Notes: generated by a model from the letters alone, not told the origin. DNA of 43,965 nt from DATGFK01 sp040007395 (GCA_040007395.1 JBDTVG010000028.1:1-43965), one strand, 5' to 3'. Positions 15,364 through 24,571 are shown, counted from the stretch's first letter. Made by a program: numbers and translations.

Positions 15364-16542
15364 TTACGGACACGTTGGATTATCGGCAGTTAATTTGCCT
15401 AACTGGAGATACTCATCTTCAGGAATGCCTAAAGTCTGATTCACGTTCGGAACGGTCTTAATGAGCCGAGTGTATAACGTTCCATCATCTTGCTTATCCA
15501 CAACAGTGATAAAAATATTCCCGATAGCCTGCCGATTGTGATCTAGTTTTATAGGGCCAGTCGGTGATTCAAATTCAAGATTTGTTAATGCTTGCTTGAA
15601 TCGTACTTGGTCGTTTGACAGATCACAATCAGCGTCACGCAAGGCAAGCAACGCAGCCTTCGTATTTACATAATAGTTATAGGCTACCAATGAAGGGAAA
15701 GGCAAAGCATCAGAGGATGAATTGCGGTAGGCCGTCACGAAGTTTTGCCACGCAGGAGCAGGATTATCATCGGCAGTTGGCCCGGCTGAAACCACGCCGA
15801 TGACTTGCTCGGATAATTTCCCTTTGACATTCAATATGGTTTGGTCAGCGGTGCTCGTTCCAGCTAAAACAGGCGCAGTCTTGCCAGCTTGGGCATATTG
15901 CGCCAGAAACTTTACAGCATCCCCCCCAGCAAGCGCCGTAAAAATCGCGTCGATGTCTTTTGGTAATGCCGCGATGATCTCACTAAAGTCAGAAGTTCCC
16001 AAAGCAACCCAGAATTTCTTAGCTACTCGACCACCTGCCCGACAGAACTCGATCATAAAACCGCCCACTTGCCCATGTGGATATGAATAATTTTCAGCCA
16101 AAGTGACAACTCGTCGGTAGCCAAGTGTCTGGTAGGCATAAGTTCCTAGACCTGCCATCCACTGAACACCATTAGTTGAGAAGCTGAAGAAATTCGGAGC
16201 TGAGTTGCGTAGCGTAATGTCCTGTGCGCCAGCGTTGCCGTTCAAAAATACTTTGTGAGGCTGAGTCTTAGCATATTCGCGGACAGCGATGCCTTCATTA
16301 CCAGAAAGGGGGCCAACAATAAAATCGACATGCTGTTGCTCAATCAAAGTCTGCGCTGCATCTGAAGCCGCATCTGGAACTGCATTGGTACTTTCTACCG
16401 TCAAGATAATTGGCTTATCGCCAATTGCCCCGCCAAATTCCGCTACAGCCTGTTTAACACCACGTAACCCATCCTTACCCATGTCTGTAAAAGGGCCAAC
16501 CAAAATTGTCAAGACACCGATTTTAATCTGTGATTGCGTCAT
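15364..16542 (-). CDS. Liv-type periplasmic-binding-fold protein without signal peptide
   Basis: The 392-residue protein has the type I binding-protein fold of branched-chain amino acid and amide receptors: IKIGVLTILVGPFTDMGKDG at the start, then VDFIVGPLSGNEGIAV (about 72-87), TLAENYSYPHGQVGGF (about 147-162) and ALAGGDAVKFLAQY (about 202-215). It begins directly with the mature domain and has no signal peptide or lipobox. AAGGTGG about twelve bases upstream supports the ATG at 16542, and an in-frame stop lies further upstream, so a longer secreted form is not encoded here. It may be a cytosolic sensor (like AmiC) or a damaged transporter component; the LivF remnant next to its 3' end favours the second. 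Confidence 0.82.
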   Translation of the reverse strand: MTQSQIKIGVLTILVGPFTDMGKDGLRGVKQAVAEFGGAIGDKPIILTVESTNAVPDAASDAAQTLIEQQHVDFIVGPLSGNEGIAVREYAKTQPHKVFLNGNAGAQDITLRNSAPNFFSFSTNGVQWMAGLGTYAYQTLGYRRVVTLAENYSYPHGQVGGFMIEFCRAGGRVAKKFWVALGTSDFSEIIAALPKDIDAIFTALAGGDAVKFLAQYAQAGKTAPVLAGTSTADQTILNVKGKLSEQVIGVVSAGPTADDNPAPAWQNFVTAYRNSSSDALPFPSLVAYNYYVNTKAALLALRDADCDLSNDQVRFKQALTNLEFESPTGPIKLDHNRQAIGNIFITVVDKQDDGTLYTRLIKTVPNVNQTLGIPEDEYLQLGKLTADNPTCP

Positions 16543-16601
16543 AAATTCTATAGACCACCTTAATTAAGTCACCTTACGCAGGAGTTGTTTTTATGTAAAC
16601 T

Positions 16602-16691
16602 TGCCCTCGCCCCCTCGCCCGCAGGGCGAGGGGAGACAAACACTGGTCTGGAAAGTCCCTCTCCTTTGGGAGAGGGACTTAGGGTGAGGGC
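16602..16691. repeat. MITE/REP-like palindromic repeat element
   Basis: About 90 bp made of nested inverted repeats: CCCCTCGCCC/GGGCGAGGGG (16611-16620 and 16624-16633, perfect), AAGTCCCTCTCC/GGAGAGGGACTT (16653-16664 and 16669-16680, perfect), and near-matching ends GCCCTCGCCC (16603-16612) and GGGTGAGGGC (16682-16691). The CCCTCACCCT...CCCTCTCC...GGGAGAGGG composition resembles dispersed GC-rich repeats common in Chloroflexota and cyanobacteria. It is non-coding and lies between two minus-strand genes. Confidence 0.75.
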
Positions 16692-16712
16692 GGCATAAGA
16701 TAAGTTATTCAG

Positions 16713-17522
16713 TTATTTTGTAGCGGGGCTACCGAAGTAATCTCGCGTGATCACATGGTTGGCGTTGACCCAGCCATCACCAAATGGACTGACTACTTCC
16801 AGCCAAAAGCCATCATTGCTCCTGCCGATGATCTTCATCACCGTACCACCGGGAACCGTACCTAGCGACTTGAACAGATTGCTAGGGCCGCTGCGAACGT
16901 TGAGCGCACCAGCATTGACGATGACACGCGGATCGCCGACGGTCACAGAAGCGGTGACTCCGGCAGTGCTGCCCGGTTGCGCCAGCGAAGTGAGCGCTGT
17001 GCGAACCCAGCCTTTGCCAAAGCGATACCGGATCTCAATCCATTGACCGTCAGGGCGTGTGCCGATGACATAGAACTGCGACCCAACACTCAGGGAACTA
17101 ACTGCCGCTGCCTCAAAGCCGGGACTGGTTCGCACGGTTACACGCCCCGACGGCACGGTTCCAATTGGGTCAAGGGTCGGGACTGTCACGCCATCTGCAT
17201 TCGAGGCGGTAACATCCAGCACCGGAACAAACCCTTTGCCGAAAACGGTATTCACGTACCACCATTGGCGATCCGCGCTCACGCCATTGATCGGTACCAC
17301 TTCGCCCCGCCGCAGTGCGCCCACTGACCAGAAGCCGCGCCCCGGTCCCGCCAAGATGACAGACCGAGAGGCACTAATCTTGGCGGAGGGAGCCAACTGC
17401 ATAATAGTGTTCGGGCTAGCGGCTTGGGTCGGTAGCGCCGTCCCCCACACTATCGCCAGAACCATGAGGAGTGCGCCGATTGTCCACAGACCCAAACGGA
17501 CACGGTATCGCTTTTGAATCAT
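16713..17522 (-). CDS. Secreted/anchored protein with three bacterial SH3 (SH3b) domains
   Basis: The start at 17522 is chosen because GGAGG lies five bases upstream and a signal peptide follows (Lys/Arg-rich start, then GLWTIGALLMVLAIVWGTA and cleavage after TQAA). A longer in-frame version to 17615 has no such support. The 269-residue protein has three SH3b-like repeats: around residues 50-100 (SVILAGPGRGFWSVGALRRG), 125-175 (GRVTVRTSPGFEAAAVSSLS) and 200-255 (GALNVRSGPSNLFKSLGTVP). SH3b domains in extracellular proteins often bind peptidoglycan or other cell-wall ligands. No catalytic domain is present, so a wall-binding role is inferred. It is divergent from the GNAT gene, with 275 bp between the starts. 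Confidence 0.85.
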   Translation of the reverse strand: MIQKRYRVRLGLWTIGALLMVLAIVWGTALPTQAASPNTIMQLAPSAKISASRSVILAGPGRGFWSVGALRRGEVVPINGVSADRQWWYVNTVFGKGFVPVLDVTASNADGVTVPTLDPIGTVPSGRVTVRTSPGFEAAAVSSLSVGSQFYVIGTRPDGQWIEIRYRFGKGWVRTALTSLAQPGSTAGVTASVTVGDPRVIVNAGALNVRSGPSNLFKSLGTVPGGTVMKIIGRSNDGFWLEVVSPFGDGWVNANHVITRDYFGSPATK

Positions 17523-17797
17523 CCAAACCTCCGATGAAGGCACATAAACGTAATGACACAGATTACACAATGTAGACAGTTTACTTGCGCCCTGACTATT
17601 GGTCAAGATTATCACACAAACCGACCTATCGTCAGCCCTTTGTTCAGATTGTTAAGTCGATTTGTTAAGTCTATCAACACTCACAAACAGCTTGCCTTTG
17701 TTTGGTTCCTAGGCGAAAGGCCGATGGCAAAGTAAAATTGCCAAACGTTTTCTGGACATGGCTTGCCGCCTCAAATCCCAAATATTGAATAATCCCT

Positions 17798-18688
17798 ATG
17801 CCTACTTCCGATACGCTTACAACTGATCAACGCCTTACCGTGCGTGCCTTATCGACCATTGAAGACTTTCAACGCGCCGAATCGGTGCAGAGCGAGATCT
17901 GGACGATGAACGATCTGACTCAGGTGATCCCGCTGCATGTGTTGCTGACCGCCCAAAAGAATGGTGGATTGGTGGCGGCAGCTTTTCTTGGCGCACAGCA
18001 GATGGTTGGCCTGTTGTTCGGCTTCATTGGCCTGACCCTAGAAGGCAAGTATAAACATTGTTCACACCTGATGGGCATTATGCCAGAGGTTCGCCGCCAG
18101 AACGTTGGGCAAGCGCTCAAGCTGTTCCAGCGCGAGTATGTCCTGCGTCAAGGATTGGATCTGGTTACGTGGACGTTTGACCCGCTGGAAGGAGTCAACG
18201 CTTCGCTGAATATTGCCAAACTGGGGGGCATCGTTCACCACTACTATCCAGACCTATATGGCAGCAGCATGGCAGATTCGATCAACAGTGGCCTACCTAC
18301 CGACCGCTTTGGGGTTGAATGGTGGATCGATAGTTCGCATGTGCGCCAGAGTGTCGCAGGCCAGCGCGAACGCCCCAGCCATAGCTCGCTTATTGCACAG
18401 GGCGCACAAGTGGTCAACCAGACTCAGCTTGACGAACAAGGCGCGTTACGCCCTCTCGCCAGCCAGTTGGACTTGACTGCTGATACCCTGCTGGTCGAGA
18501 TTCCGTCAGAATTTCAGGCGCTCAAGTCGATGTCGCTAGCGGTAGCGCAGGCATGGCGTTCACAGACTGCCGCCATTTTTACGCAGTATTTTGCCAATGG
18601 TTACGCAGTGGTCGACTTTATCACTGACCGCGCAGATAACCATCGGCGCAACTTTTACGTCCTCTCGCGTTTAATCCCCGTTAGGTAA
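17798..18688 (+). CDS. GNAT-fold acetyltransferase-like protein (COG3375 type)
   Basis: The 296-residue protein has an N-terminal GNAT-like fold: LTVRALSTIEDFQRAESVQ, then GALLFGFIG-like strands (MVGLLFGFIGLT), then HSHLMGI-like HCSHLMGIMPEVRRQNVGQA (about residues 87-106), where RRQNVGQAL corresponds to the acetyl-CoA pyrophosphate loop. WTFDPLEGVNASLNIAKLGG (about 127-146) and a longer C-terminal half resemble the COG3375 group of predicted acetyltransferases. The substrate is unknown. No Shine-Dalgarno sequence is clear before the ATG. The gene stands alone between a divergent SH3b gene and the long leader of the transporter operon. Confidence 0.8.
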   Translation: MPTSDTLTTDQRLTVRALSTIEDFQRAESVQSEIWTMNDLTQVIPLHVLLTAQKNGGLVAAAFLGAQQMVGLLFGFIGLTLEGKYKHCSHLMGIMPEVRRQNVGQALKLFQREYVLRQGLDLVTWTFDPLEGVNASLNIAKLGGIVHHYYPDLYGSSMADSINSGLPTDRFGVEWWIDSSHVRQSVAGQRERPSHSSLIAQGAQVVNQTQLDEQGALRPLASQLDLTADTLLVEIPSEFQALKSMSLAVAQAWRSQTAAIFTQYFANGYAVVDFITDRADNHRRNFYVLSRLIPVR

Positions 18689-19028
18689 CTTTTACAACTA
18701 TTTAACAACAGGTCTAGCGCACAAAAAAAAGCCCGATATAATGTTGCTGCAATCCCAATGAGGTCAGGGTAATCTTTGGTAAACACGCAAGTTGCCGGAC
18801 ATTTAGAAGTACTTAGGCATTTGGGTATCAGGAAAAGTAACTGTAACCTCGTGTCAGGCTTGGCAACCGATGTGGACAGCTAAAGAGTGACTTCAGCCGT
18901 GTCGCTATGTTTTACGGCGACCGATCGGGCTGCTCCATCGGTGGATGTCTGTACCCAGAGTTCATCCGTTTTGGACAGCATTTTTGTTTTGCAAAGGTTG
19001 TTTAGACTATTTCACAGGAGAGATAGGA
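18689..19028. other. Long non-coding leader before the transporter operon
   Basis: No gene is seen in these 340 bp. TATAAT at 18737-18742 is a candidate -10 box without a convincing -35; if used, the transcript would have a leader of about 280 nt. Short complementary segments such as CCGAT/ATCGG near 18921-18942 could fold, but I cannot match the leader to a known riboswitch class. AGGAG shortly upstream of 19029 is the ribosome binding site. Confidence 0.4.
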
Positions 19029-20312
19029 ATGAAGTCATTTAGAATCATTGTACTCGCTGTCATCGTCGCGATGATGGCTCAAGGCTTGGGTGCGGTCAAT
19101 ACACACGTTCAAGCAGCTGGCGAGACGATCAAGATCGCCTCACAGAGTCCGTTGTCTGGCCCTCAGTCGGTACTCGGTACTGCCATCCGTAACGGTACTG
19201 ATCTGGCAATTCAGCAGCTCAAGAAACCCATTGAAGACTTGGGCTTCAAGGTTGAATACGTACCGTTCGACGACCAAGCAACCCCAGATGTTGGTGTTGC
19301 CAATGCCCAAAACATTGTCAACGATGCATCGATTTTGGCCGTTATCGGTCACCTGAACTCTGGTGTGGCGATCCCCTCGTCAGAAGTCTATGCCAAGTCA
19401 GACCTCGCCATGATCTCTCCCGCCAACACCAACCCGAAGGTCACTGACCGCGACAGCACCCACCTCGTTACCAACCGCGTTTGCGGACGTGACGACATTC
19501 AAGGGCCAGTCGGCGCTGACTATGCAGCCAAAGACCTGAGTGCCAAGACAGTCTATGTCATCAGCGACAAAACCGCCTATGGTGACGGTGTGGCGCAGGC
19601 TTTCACCGATCACGCCAAAGAACTCGGCCTAACCGTTCTGGGTGTGACCCAGACCGAAGAAGCCTCGAACTTCGACGCGATCCTGACCCCAATTGCTGCC
19701 CAAAGCCCCGACGTGATCTACTACGGTGGTATCTACGACAAAGCTGGCCCACTGATCAAGCAAGCGCGTGAAAAGGGCATCAAGTCCCAGTTCCTCGGCG
19801 CAGATGGTCTGGATAGCTCTGACCTGCCCAAGCTGGCTGGTGATGCAATCATCGGCACCATCTTCACGACAACAGCGGGCCCCGCCTCGTTGTTCCCAGA
19901 TGCCAAGCAGTTCATCACCGACTACAAGGCTGCTTTCAAGACCGACATCGTTGAGACCTACTCGCCCGAAGCCTATTCCGCCACGCAGATCGCGTTGGCT
20001 GGTATCGCTCAGGCGATCAAGGACAACGGCGGCGCACTGCCTACCCGCAAGCAAGTTGCTGCGGCAATCCGTGCTACCAAAGACTTCAAGACCATCATTG
20101 GCACCATCACCTTCGATGCCAATGGCGACCCTGAAGTAGCCTCCTACTACACCGTCAAGATCACTTCGTCGGATGTAGAGAAGTATGACAAGGGCGGTAA
20201 AGAAACCCTGACCGTACTGCAAGCGCCATCCCCACTTTCTAAGGCAATGATGGCGGCGGCTACGCCCGATGCGATGATGGCGGCTACTACGGAAGCCACC
20301 ATGGCCAAGTAG
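19029..20312 (+). CDS. Branched-chain amino acid type ABC transporter substrate-binding protein
   Basis: The ATG at 19029 is preferred over the upstream ATG at 18945 because AGGAGAGATAGGA precedes it and the product then starts with a signal peptide (MKSFRIIVLAVIVAMMAQG, cleavage after VQAA). The 427-residue protein has the LivJ/LivK fold: IKIASQSPLSGPQSVLG, GHLNSGVAIPSSEVY, VISDKTAYGDGVAQ and IYYGGIYDKAGPLIKQA. It captures an amino acid or related small molecule outside the membrane and delivers it to LivHM. Codon use is high-GC and regular, as in highly expressed genes. The last 25 residues form a Met/Ala/Thr-rich tail (MMAAATPDAMMAATTEATM) outside the conserved fold. A hairpin and the permease gene follow. 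Confidence 0.93.
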   Translation: MKSFRIIVLAVIVAMMAQGLGAVNTHVQAAGETIKIASQSPLSGPQSVLGTAIRNGTDLAIQQLKKPIEDLGFKVEYVPFDDQATPDVGVANAQNIVNDASILAVIGHLNSGVAIPSSEVYAKSDLAMISPANTNPKVTDRDSTHLVTNRVCGRDDIQGPVGADYAAKDLSAKTVYVISDKTAYGDGVAQAFTDHAKELGLTVLGVTQTEEASNFDAILTPIAAQSPDVIYYGGIYDKAGPLIKQAREKGIKSQFLGADGLDSSDLPKLAGDAIIGTIFTTTAGPASLFPDAKQFITDYKAAFKTDIVETYSPEAYSATQIALAGIAQAIKDNGGALPTRKQVAAAIRATKDFKTIIGTITFDANGDPEVASYYTVKITSSDVEKYDKGGKETLTVLQAPSPLSKAMMAAATPDAMMAATTEATMAK

Positions 20313-20356
20313 GTTCGACGCGGTTACGGACTCGCAACGATACATGTATCGTTAAC

Positions 20357-20380
20357 TGGGGGAGGCATAAGCCTCCCCCA
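20357..20380 (+). terminator. Hairpin between binding-protein and permease genes
   Basis: TGGGGGAGGC (20357-20366) and GCCTCCCCCA (20371-20380) form a perfect 10-bp stem with an ATAA loop. No T-run follows, so it is more likely a 3'-stabilising or partial-termination element that keeps binding-protein mRNA above permease mRNA, as is common in binding-protein operons. Confidence 0.6.
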
Positions 20381-20434
20381 CTGTCATCAGGACTAATCCA
20401 TCAAGATCACTCGTCAGGGCAAGGAGTCCCACCT

Positions 20435-21625
20435 ATGTCAGCTTGGCAGCGCGCCGCTAACTGGACTTTGCTTTATGTCTTGAGGCCGCTTGGACAAATA
20501 GCCTTATTTATTGTACTTTCTGCACTTATTATGTCGGCGTTGGCGTTGACCATCGGGTTTGTCTTGCGTACCCCCTGGCACGGGATTTCGGCCCTCAAAA
20601 CATATCCGAATATCGATCTGCTGCGGCAGGTCATCACCCAATTACCCAATATGCTGGTCGATGGTATTACGATTGGCTTTGTGTACGCCATGATTGCCCT
20701 CGGTTATACGTTGGTCTACGGCGTGCTGAAGTTTGTGAACTTTGCCCACAGCGAAGTTTTCATGGTCGGCGGTGTGGTTGGCTACGAAGTGATGCAGTTC
20801 TTTAGTTCTGCCAAGCAGCTACAAACGATGTCACCCGTGCTATTAATTCTGGCGATGTTGCTGACCTCGATGGTAATCTGTGGGTTGCTCGCGGTTGCGA
20901 TTGAACGGCTGGCCTACAAGCCACTGCGTAACGCGCCCCGGTTGGTTCCGTTGATCTCGGCAATTGGTGTGTCGTTCTTCCTGCAAGACTTCGTTCGGGC
21001 AATCGAAGCGCTGGCGCGCAACCAGTTCAATCTCTCCTACCCCACTAGCGACGTACCATTGCTGAGTAATGTGCGGTTCCCACTCATCAACACCCAAATA
21101 CTCTGGAACGGTGAGATGGTGCCGGTTGCCACCAGCATCAACATGAATTCGGTCATCGTGATAATTAGTGCCATTTTAATGTTAATTGGTTTAAATTATT
21201 TTGTGAACGGAACGAAGCTCGGTAAGGGTATTCGCGCCGTCTCGCAAGATCAGGGTACCGCCTCCTTGATGGGTATCAATGTCAACCTGATGATCTCCCT
21301 AACCTTTCTGGTGGGTGGTGCGTTAGGTGGTGCGGCAGGGGTATTGTTCGGCCTCAAGACAGGCAAGATTACCCCATACATTGGCTTTATCCCCGGCCTC
21401 AAAGCGTTTACAGCAGCGGTACTAGGCGGGATCGGCAATGTAACCGGAGCGCTGTTGGGTGGCATTCTGCTAGGCTTGCTCGAAGCGTTCTTTTCCTCAT
21501 TACTGCCATACTTCCCGGCACTAGGCAGTGGGTACAGCGACATCTTTGCCTTTGCGATTCTCATCCTGATCTTGATCTTTAGACCGGCTGGCTTGCTCGG
21601 TAAGAAAGTAGACGAGAAGGTTTAA
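20435..21625 (+). CDS. livH: Branched-chain amino acid ABC transporter permease LivH
   Basis: The 396-residue membrane protein has the LivH signature region MIALGYTLVYGVLKFVNFAH (about residues 86-105) and, later, the conserved AVSQDQGTASLMGINVN (about 269-285) followed by GGALGGAAGVLFG and TAAVLGGIGNVTGALLGGIL. It is longer than the usual 290-310 residues because of an N-terminal extension with an extra transmembrane segment (about 15-45) and an insert near residues 190-240. AAGGAG eight bases upstream supports the start. It forms the transmembrane channel with LivM. Confidence 0.94.
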   Translation: MSAWQRAANWTLLYVLRPLGQIALFIVLSALIMSALALTIGFVLRTPWHGISALKTYPNIDLLRQVITQLPNMLVDGITIGFVYAMIALGYTLVYGVLKFVNFAHSEVFMVGGVVGYEVMQFFSSAKQLQTMSPVLLILAMLLTSMVICGLLAVAIERLAYKPLRNAPRLVPLISAIGVSFFLQDFVRAIEALARNQFNLSYPTSDVPLLSNVRFPLINTQILWNGEMVPVATSINMNSVIVIISAILMLIGLNYFVNGTKLGKGIRAVSQDQGTASLMGINVNLMISLTFLVGGALGGAAGVLFGLKTGKITPYIGFIPGLKAFTAAVLGGIGNVTGALLGGILLGLLEAFFSSLLPYFPALGSGYSDIFAFAILILILIFRPAGLLGKKVDEKV

Positions 21626-21633
21626 AAAATCCT

Positions 21634-23085
21634 ATGGCAACTCAAGAACAACCTCGTCCACTAAATCCAGTCCAGAGCCTCGCCGTGCGACAGCCCGTCA
21701 TTGCTGGCGTGCTCTTTATCGCCATCGCGACAGGCATTCTGTTAATCATCACTCGCCAACAACTCCTGTTCCCGTTCTGGTCATCGATTGCTTTCCCAAT
21801 GTTGGCAGTCTCGCCATTCATTGTCTTTGCCCTCAAGATACCCACCCGCATCAAGCTGCTGTTGGTGCTTGTCGTCATTTTGCTGATCATCCCCTATTTA
21901 GGGCTGAAAGACAGCTTCTACCTTGAACTGGCGGTTCAGATCGGCATTTTCGCGGCAATGGCCATGGGCTTGAATATTGTGGTCGGCTTTGCCGGACTGC
22001 TAGACTTAGGCTATATCGCGTTCTTTGCTGTCGGCGCGTACCTGTGGGGGATCTTCGCCTCGAAAGAAGGCGATACCTATATCAACCAGATCCATGCGGT
22101 AACTACGCCCGAATCATTCTATCTATTTCTATTCGGCGGTATCGCACTGGCTGCCATTGCTGGGATCTTGCTAGGACTACCTGTCCTGCGCCTCAAGGGT
22201 GACTATCTGGCTATCGTGACCCTTGGCTTCGGTGAAATGATCCGGGTGCTAGTGAGCAACCTAAGCAATATCTCCAGTGATCCGACGATCACGATCAACA
22301 TCACCAACGGCGCACAAGGCTTGTCGGGCATTGCCTCACCGCCGCTGCCACAGTTTGTCTTTGATGCAGTGGGCGGCATTGCCAATCTGTTAGGTATCAA
22401 AATTGGCAATATAGAGGGCATCACGTACCAATTCTTCTTCTACTTTCTAGTGCTGTTCATCGGTCTGATCGCGGCGCTGATCGCAGCACGGCTCGACAAC
22501 TCACCAATTGGTAGAGCTTGGACAGCCATCCGCGAGGATGAAATTGCGGCACGAGCGATGGGTGTACCGCTGGTTCGTATGAAACTGTTGGCCTTCGCGA
22601 CAGGCGCGTCATTCGCCGGGGCAATGGGCGTGATCTACGCTGCCAAGCAAACGTTTGTCAGCCCTGAAAGCTTCAGCTTTAACCAGTCGATTTTTATTCT
22701 GGTCATCGTCATTGTGGGCGGCATGGGCAGTATTCGTGGGGTCGTGTTGGGGGCTGTCGCCGTGACTCTGCTCAACTTGCAAATTCTGCCAAACCTATCG
22801 CTGCTGCTCAACAGCTTCAAGAACAGCAACGAAGTCAGTGCGAGCGTCCAAAACTTCTTCAAGAGCATCCCCAGCCAGCTTGAACCCGCTAAATATCAAC
22901 GGTTTGTCTTCGGGATTCTGCTCGTGTTAATGATGATCTACCGCCCTGCGGGTATTCTGCCTGCCAGCCGCCGCAAGTTGGAGATCGACGAGCAGATGGG
23001 CAAAGCCAAAGATGAGGCACTGCCCAGAAGCGACGTAGAACCCGAAGGACCATTTATCACTGAGGACCCGAACAATGCTGCTTGA
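21634..23085 (+). CDS. livM: Branched-chain amino acid ABC transporter permease LivM
   Basis: The 483-residue protein has an N-terminal extension with additional membrane segments (about residues 20-105), then the LivM core: GLNIVVGFAGLLDLGYIAFF (about 112-131), LRLKGDYLAIVTLGFGEMIR (about 190-209), and AWTAIREDEIAARAMGVPLV (about 297-316), the cytoplasmic loop that contacts the ATPase. It begins 8 bp after livH and its end overlaps livG by 11 bp. A large non-conserved extracellular or loop segment lies around residues 400-425. Confidence 0.94.
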   Translation: MATQEQPRPLNPVQSLAVRQPVIAGVLFIAIATGILLIITRQQLLFPFWSSIAFPMLAVSPFIVFALKIPTRIKLLLVLVVILLIIPYLGLKDSFYLELAVQIGIFAAMAMGLNIVVGFAGLLDLGYIAFFAVGAYLWGIFASKEGDTYINQIHAVTTPESFYLFLFGGIALAAIAGILLGLPVLRLKGDYLAIVTLGFGEMIRVLVSNLSNISSDPTITINITNGAQGLSGIASPPLPQFVFDAVGGIANLLGIKIGNIEGITYQFFFYFLVLFIGLIAALIAARLDNSPIGRAWTAIREDEIAARAMGVPLVRMKLLAFATGASFAGAMGVIYAAKQTFVSPESFSFNQSIFILVIVIVGGMGSIRGVVLGAVAVTLLNLQILPNLSLLLNSFKNSNEVSASVQNFFKSIPSQLEPAKYQRFVFGILLVLMMIYRPAGILPASRRKLEIDEQMGKAKDEALPRSDVEPEGPFITEDPNNAA

Positions 23086-23857
23086 GGCGAAAGGGATTGT
23101 TAAAAAGTTCGGCGGGCTGACAGCGGTGCAGGGCGTGGACTACGTACAAGAACCACGCAGCATTGACGCGATCATTGGCCCAAATGGGGCGGGAAAGACT
23201 ACCTTCTTCAACATCCTGACCGGGATCTATAAACCGACCAGCGGCACTTTGACCTTCAACGGCAAGAGCTTAGTTGGCCTGAGTCCCGACCAGATCAACG
23301 CGGCGGGGATCTCGCGCACCTTCCAGAATATTCGCTTGTTCAACGACATGACCGTCCTCGAAAATATTATGGTCGGGATGCACTCCCGGCTGCGCGTGAA
23401 CTTGATCGACACGATATTCCGACTGCCGCGCTTTGGCAGTCAGGAAGTTGAAGTGCGTCGCAAAGCAGGCCAGATCCTCGATTTTATCAGCCTAACCGAC
23501 AAGGCCAACGAAATCTCACGCAATCTGCCGTATGGCGATCAACGGCGGCTGGAGATCGGGCGGGCGCTGGCAAGTGACCCCAAGTTGATCTTGCTGGATG
23601 AACCTACCGCAGGTATGAATCCGCAGGAAAGTGTCGAGGCGATGGGCTTGTTCCGCCGTGTGCGTGACGAACTTGGCATTACCGTACTGCTCATCGAACA
23701 TGACATGCGAGTCGTGATGGGCATCTCGGAGCGGATCACGGTACTCGACTATGGACAGAAGATCGCTGAGGGCGACCCGCTAACCGTCCGACAAAATCCG
23801 CGTGTGGTGGAAGCATACTTGGGGCGCGGCAGTGCTGGCAGCGCCGGAGACAAATAA
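23075..23857 (+). CDS. livG: Branched-chain amino acid ABC transporter ATP-binding protein LivG
   Basis: The 260-residue ATPase has Walker A GPNGAGKTTFF (about residues 35-45), ISRTFQNIRLFNDMTVLENI (Q-loop region, about 79-98), the signature LPYGDQRRLEIGRAL (about 150-164), which replaces the canonical LSGGQ with the LivG-specific form, Walker B LILLDEPTAGMNP and the switch His in LLIEHDMRVVMG. It overlaps livM and is followed 3 bp later by livF. It supplies ATP hydrolysis together with LivF. Confidence 0.96.
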   Translation: MLLEAKGIVKKFGGLTAVQGVDYVQEPRSIDAIIGPNGAGKTTFFNILTGIYKPTSGTLTFNGKSLVGLSPDQINAAGISRTFQNIRLFNDMTVLENIMVGMHSRLRVNLIDTIFRLPRFGSQEVEVRRKAGQILDFISLTDKANEISRNLPYGDQRRLEIGRALASDPKLILLDEPTAGMNPQESVEAMGLFRRVRDELGITVLLIEHDMRVVMGISERITVLDYGQKIAEGDPLTVRQNPRVVEAYLGRGSAGSAGDK

Positions 23858-23860
23858 ATC

Positions 23861-24571
23861 ATGGCGCTACTCGAACTCGAAAATGTACACACTTACTACG
23901 GACACATCCACGCGCTCAAGGGCATTTCGCTCGAAGTCAACGAGGGCGAAGTCGTCACGCTGATCGGCGCGAATGGTGCGGGCAAAAGTACCACACTCCG
24001 CACGATCAGCGGGTTGGCACGACCTCGTACCGGAACGGTCACGCTAGATGGCAAAGCCCTGAACAACATGCCGCCGCACGAGATCACTCAGCTTGGGATA
24101 GGGCATGTGCCTGAAGGTCGCCGCATTTTCCCGGAGATGACCGTCCGCGAGAATCTGGAAGTCGGCGCGTTTACCGTGCCGCGCCGTGAGGTCGAACAGC
24201 GCATCGAGGCGACGTTTATCCTGTTTCCGCGCCTCAAGGAACGCTTGCATCAGTTAGGCGGGACTCTTTCCGGCGGTGAACAGCAGATGTTAGCGATGGC
24301 ACGCGGCCTAACCCTTAACCCGCGTCTGCTGCTGCTGGATGAACCGTCGATGGGGTTAGCGCCTGTGCTGGTCGATAGCATCTTCGACATTATCCGCGAA
24401 CTGCACAGCAAAGGCACAACGATCCTGTTGGTGGAGCAAAACGCCCGTCTCGCGCTGCAAGTAGCTGACCGAGGCTATATCTTGCAAACGGGTCAGATTG
24501 TGCTGCACGATACTGCCGAAGTGCTGCAAAATAGCGAGGTCGTACGGAAGGCGTATCTGGGCGAGGAATAG
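23861..24571 (+). CDS. livF: Branched-chain amino acid ABC transporter ATP-binding protein LivF
   Basis: The 236-residue ATPase has Walker A GANGAGKST (about residues 36-44), signature LSGGEQQMLAMARGL (about 136-150), Walker B LLLLDEPSMGLAP and the C-terminal TTILLVEQNARLALQVADRG and VRKAYLGEE. It completes the five-gene transporter. Its C-terminus gave the reference for recognising the remnant at 15158-15310. Confidence 0.96.
   Translation: MALLELENVHTYYGHIHALKGISLEVNEGEVVTLIGANGAGKSTTLRTISGLARPRTGTVTLDGKALNNMPPHEITQLGIGHVPEGRRIFPEMTVRENLEVGAFTVPRREVEQRIEATFILFPRLKERLHQLGGTLSGGEQQMLAMARGLTLNPRLLLLDEPSMGLAPVLVDSIFDIIRELHSKGTTILLVEQNARLALQVADRGYILQTGQIVLHDTAEVLQNSEVVRKAYLGEE

Noticed and set aside
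15131..15439. 102-residue open frame as an intact gene
   Set aside because: Its first half is a LivF C-terminus without the ATPase core and its end runs antisense into the binding-protein gene; treated as a remnant.
17523..17615. Longer N-terminus for the SH3b protein
   Set aside because: The start at 17522 has GGAGG at ideal spacing and begins a normal signal peptide; the extension would bury it.
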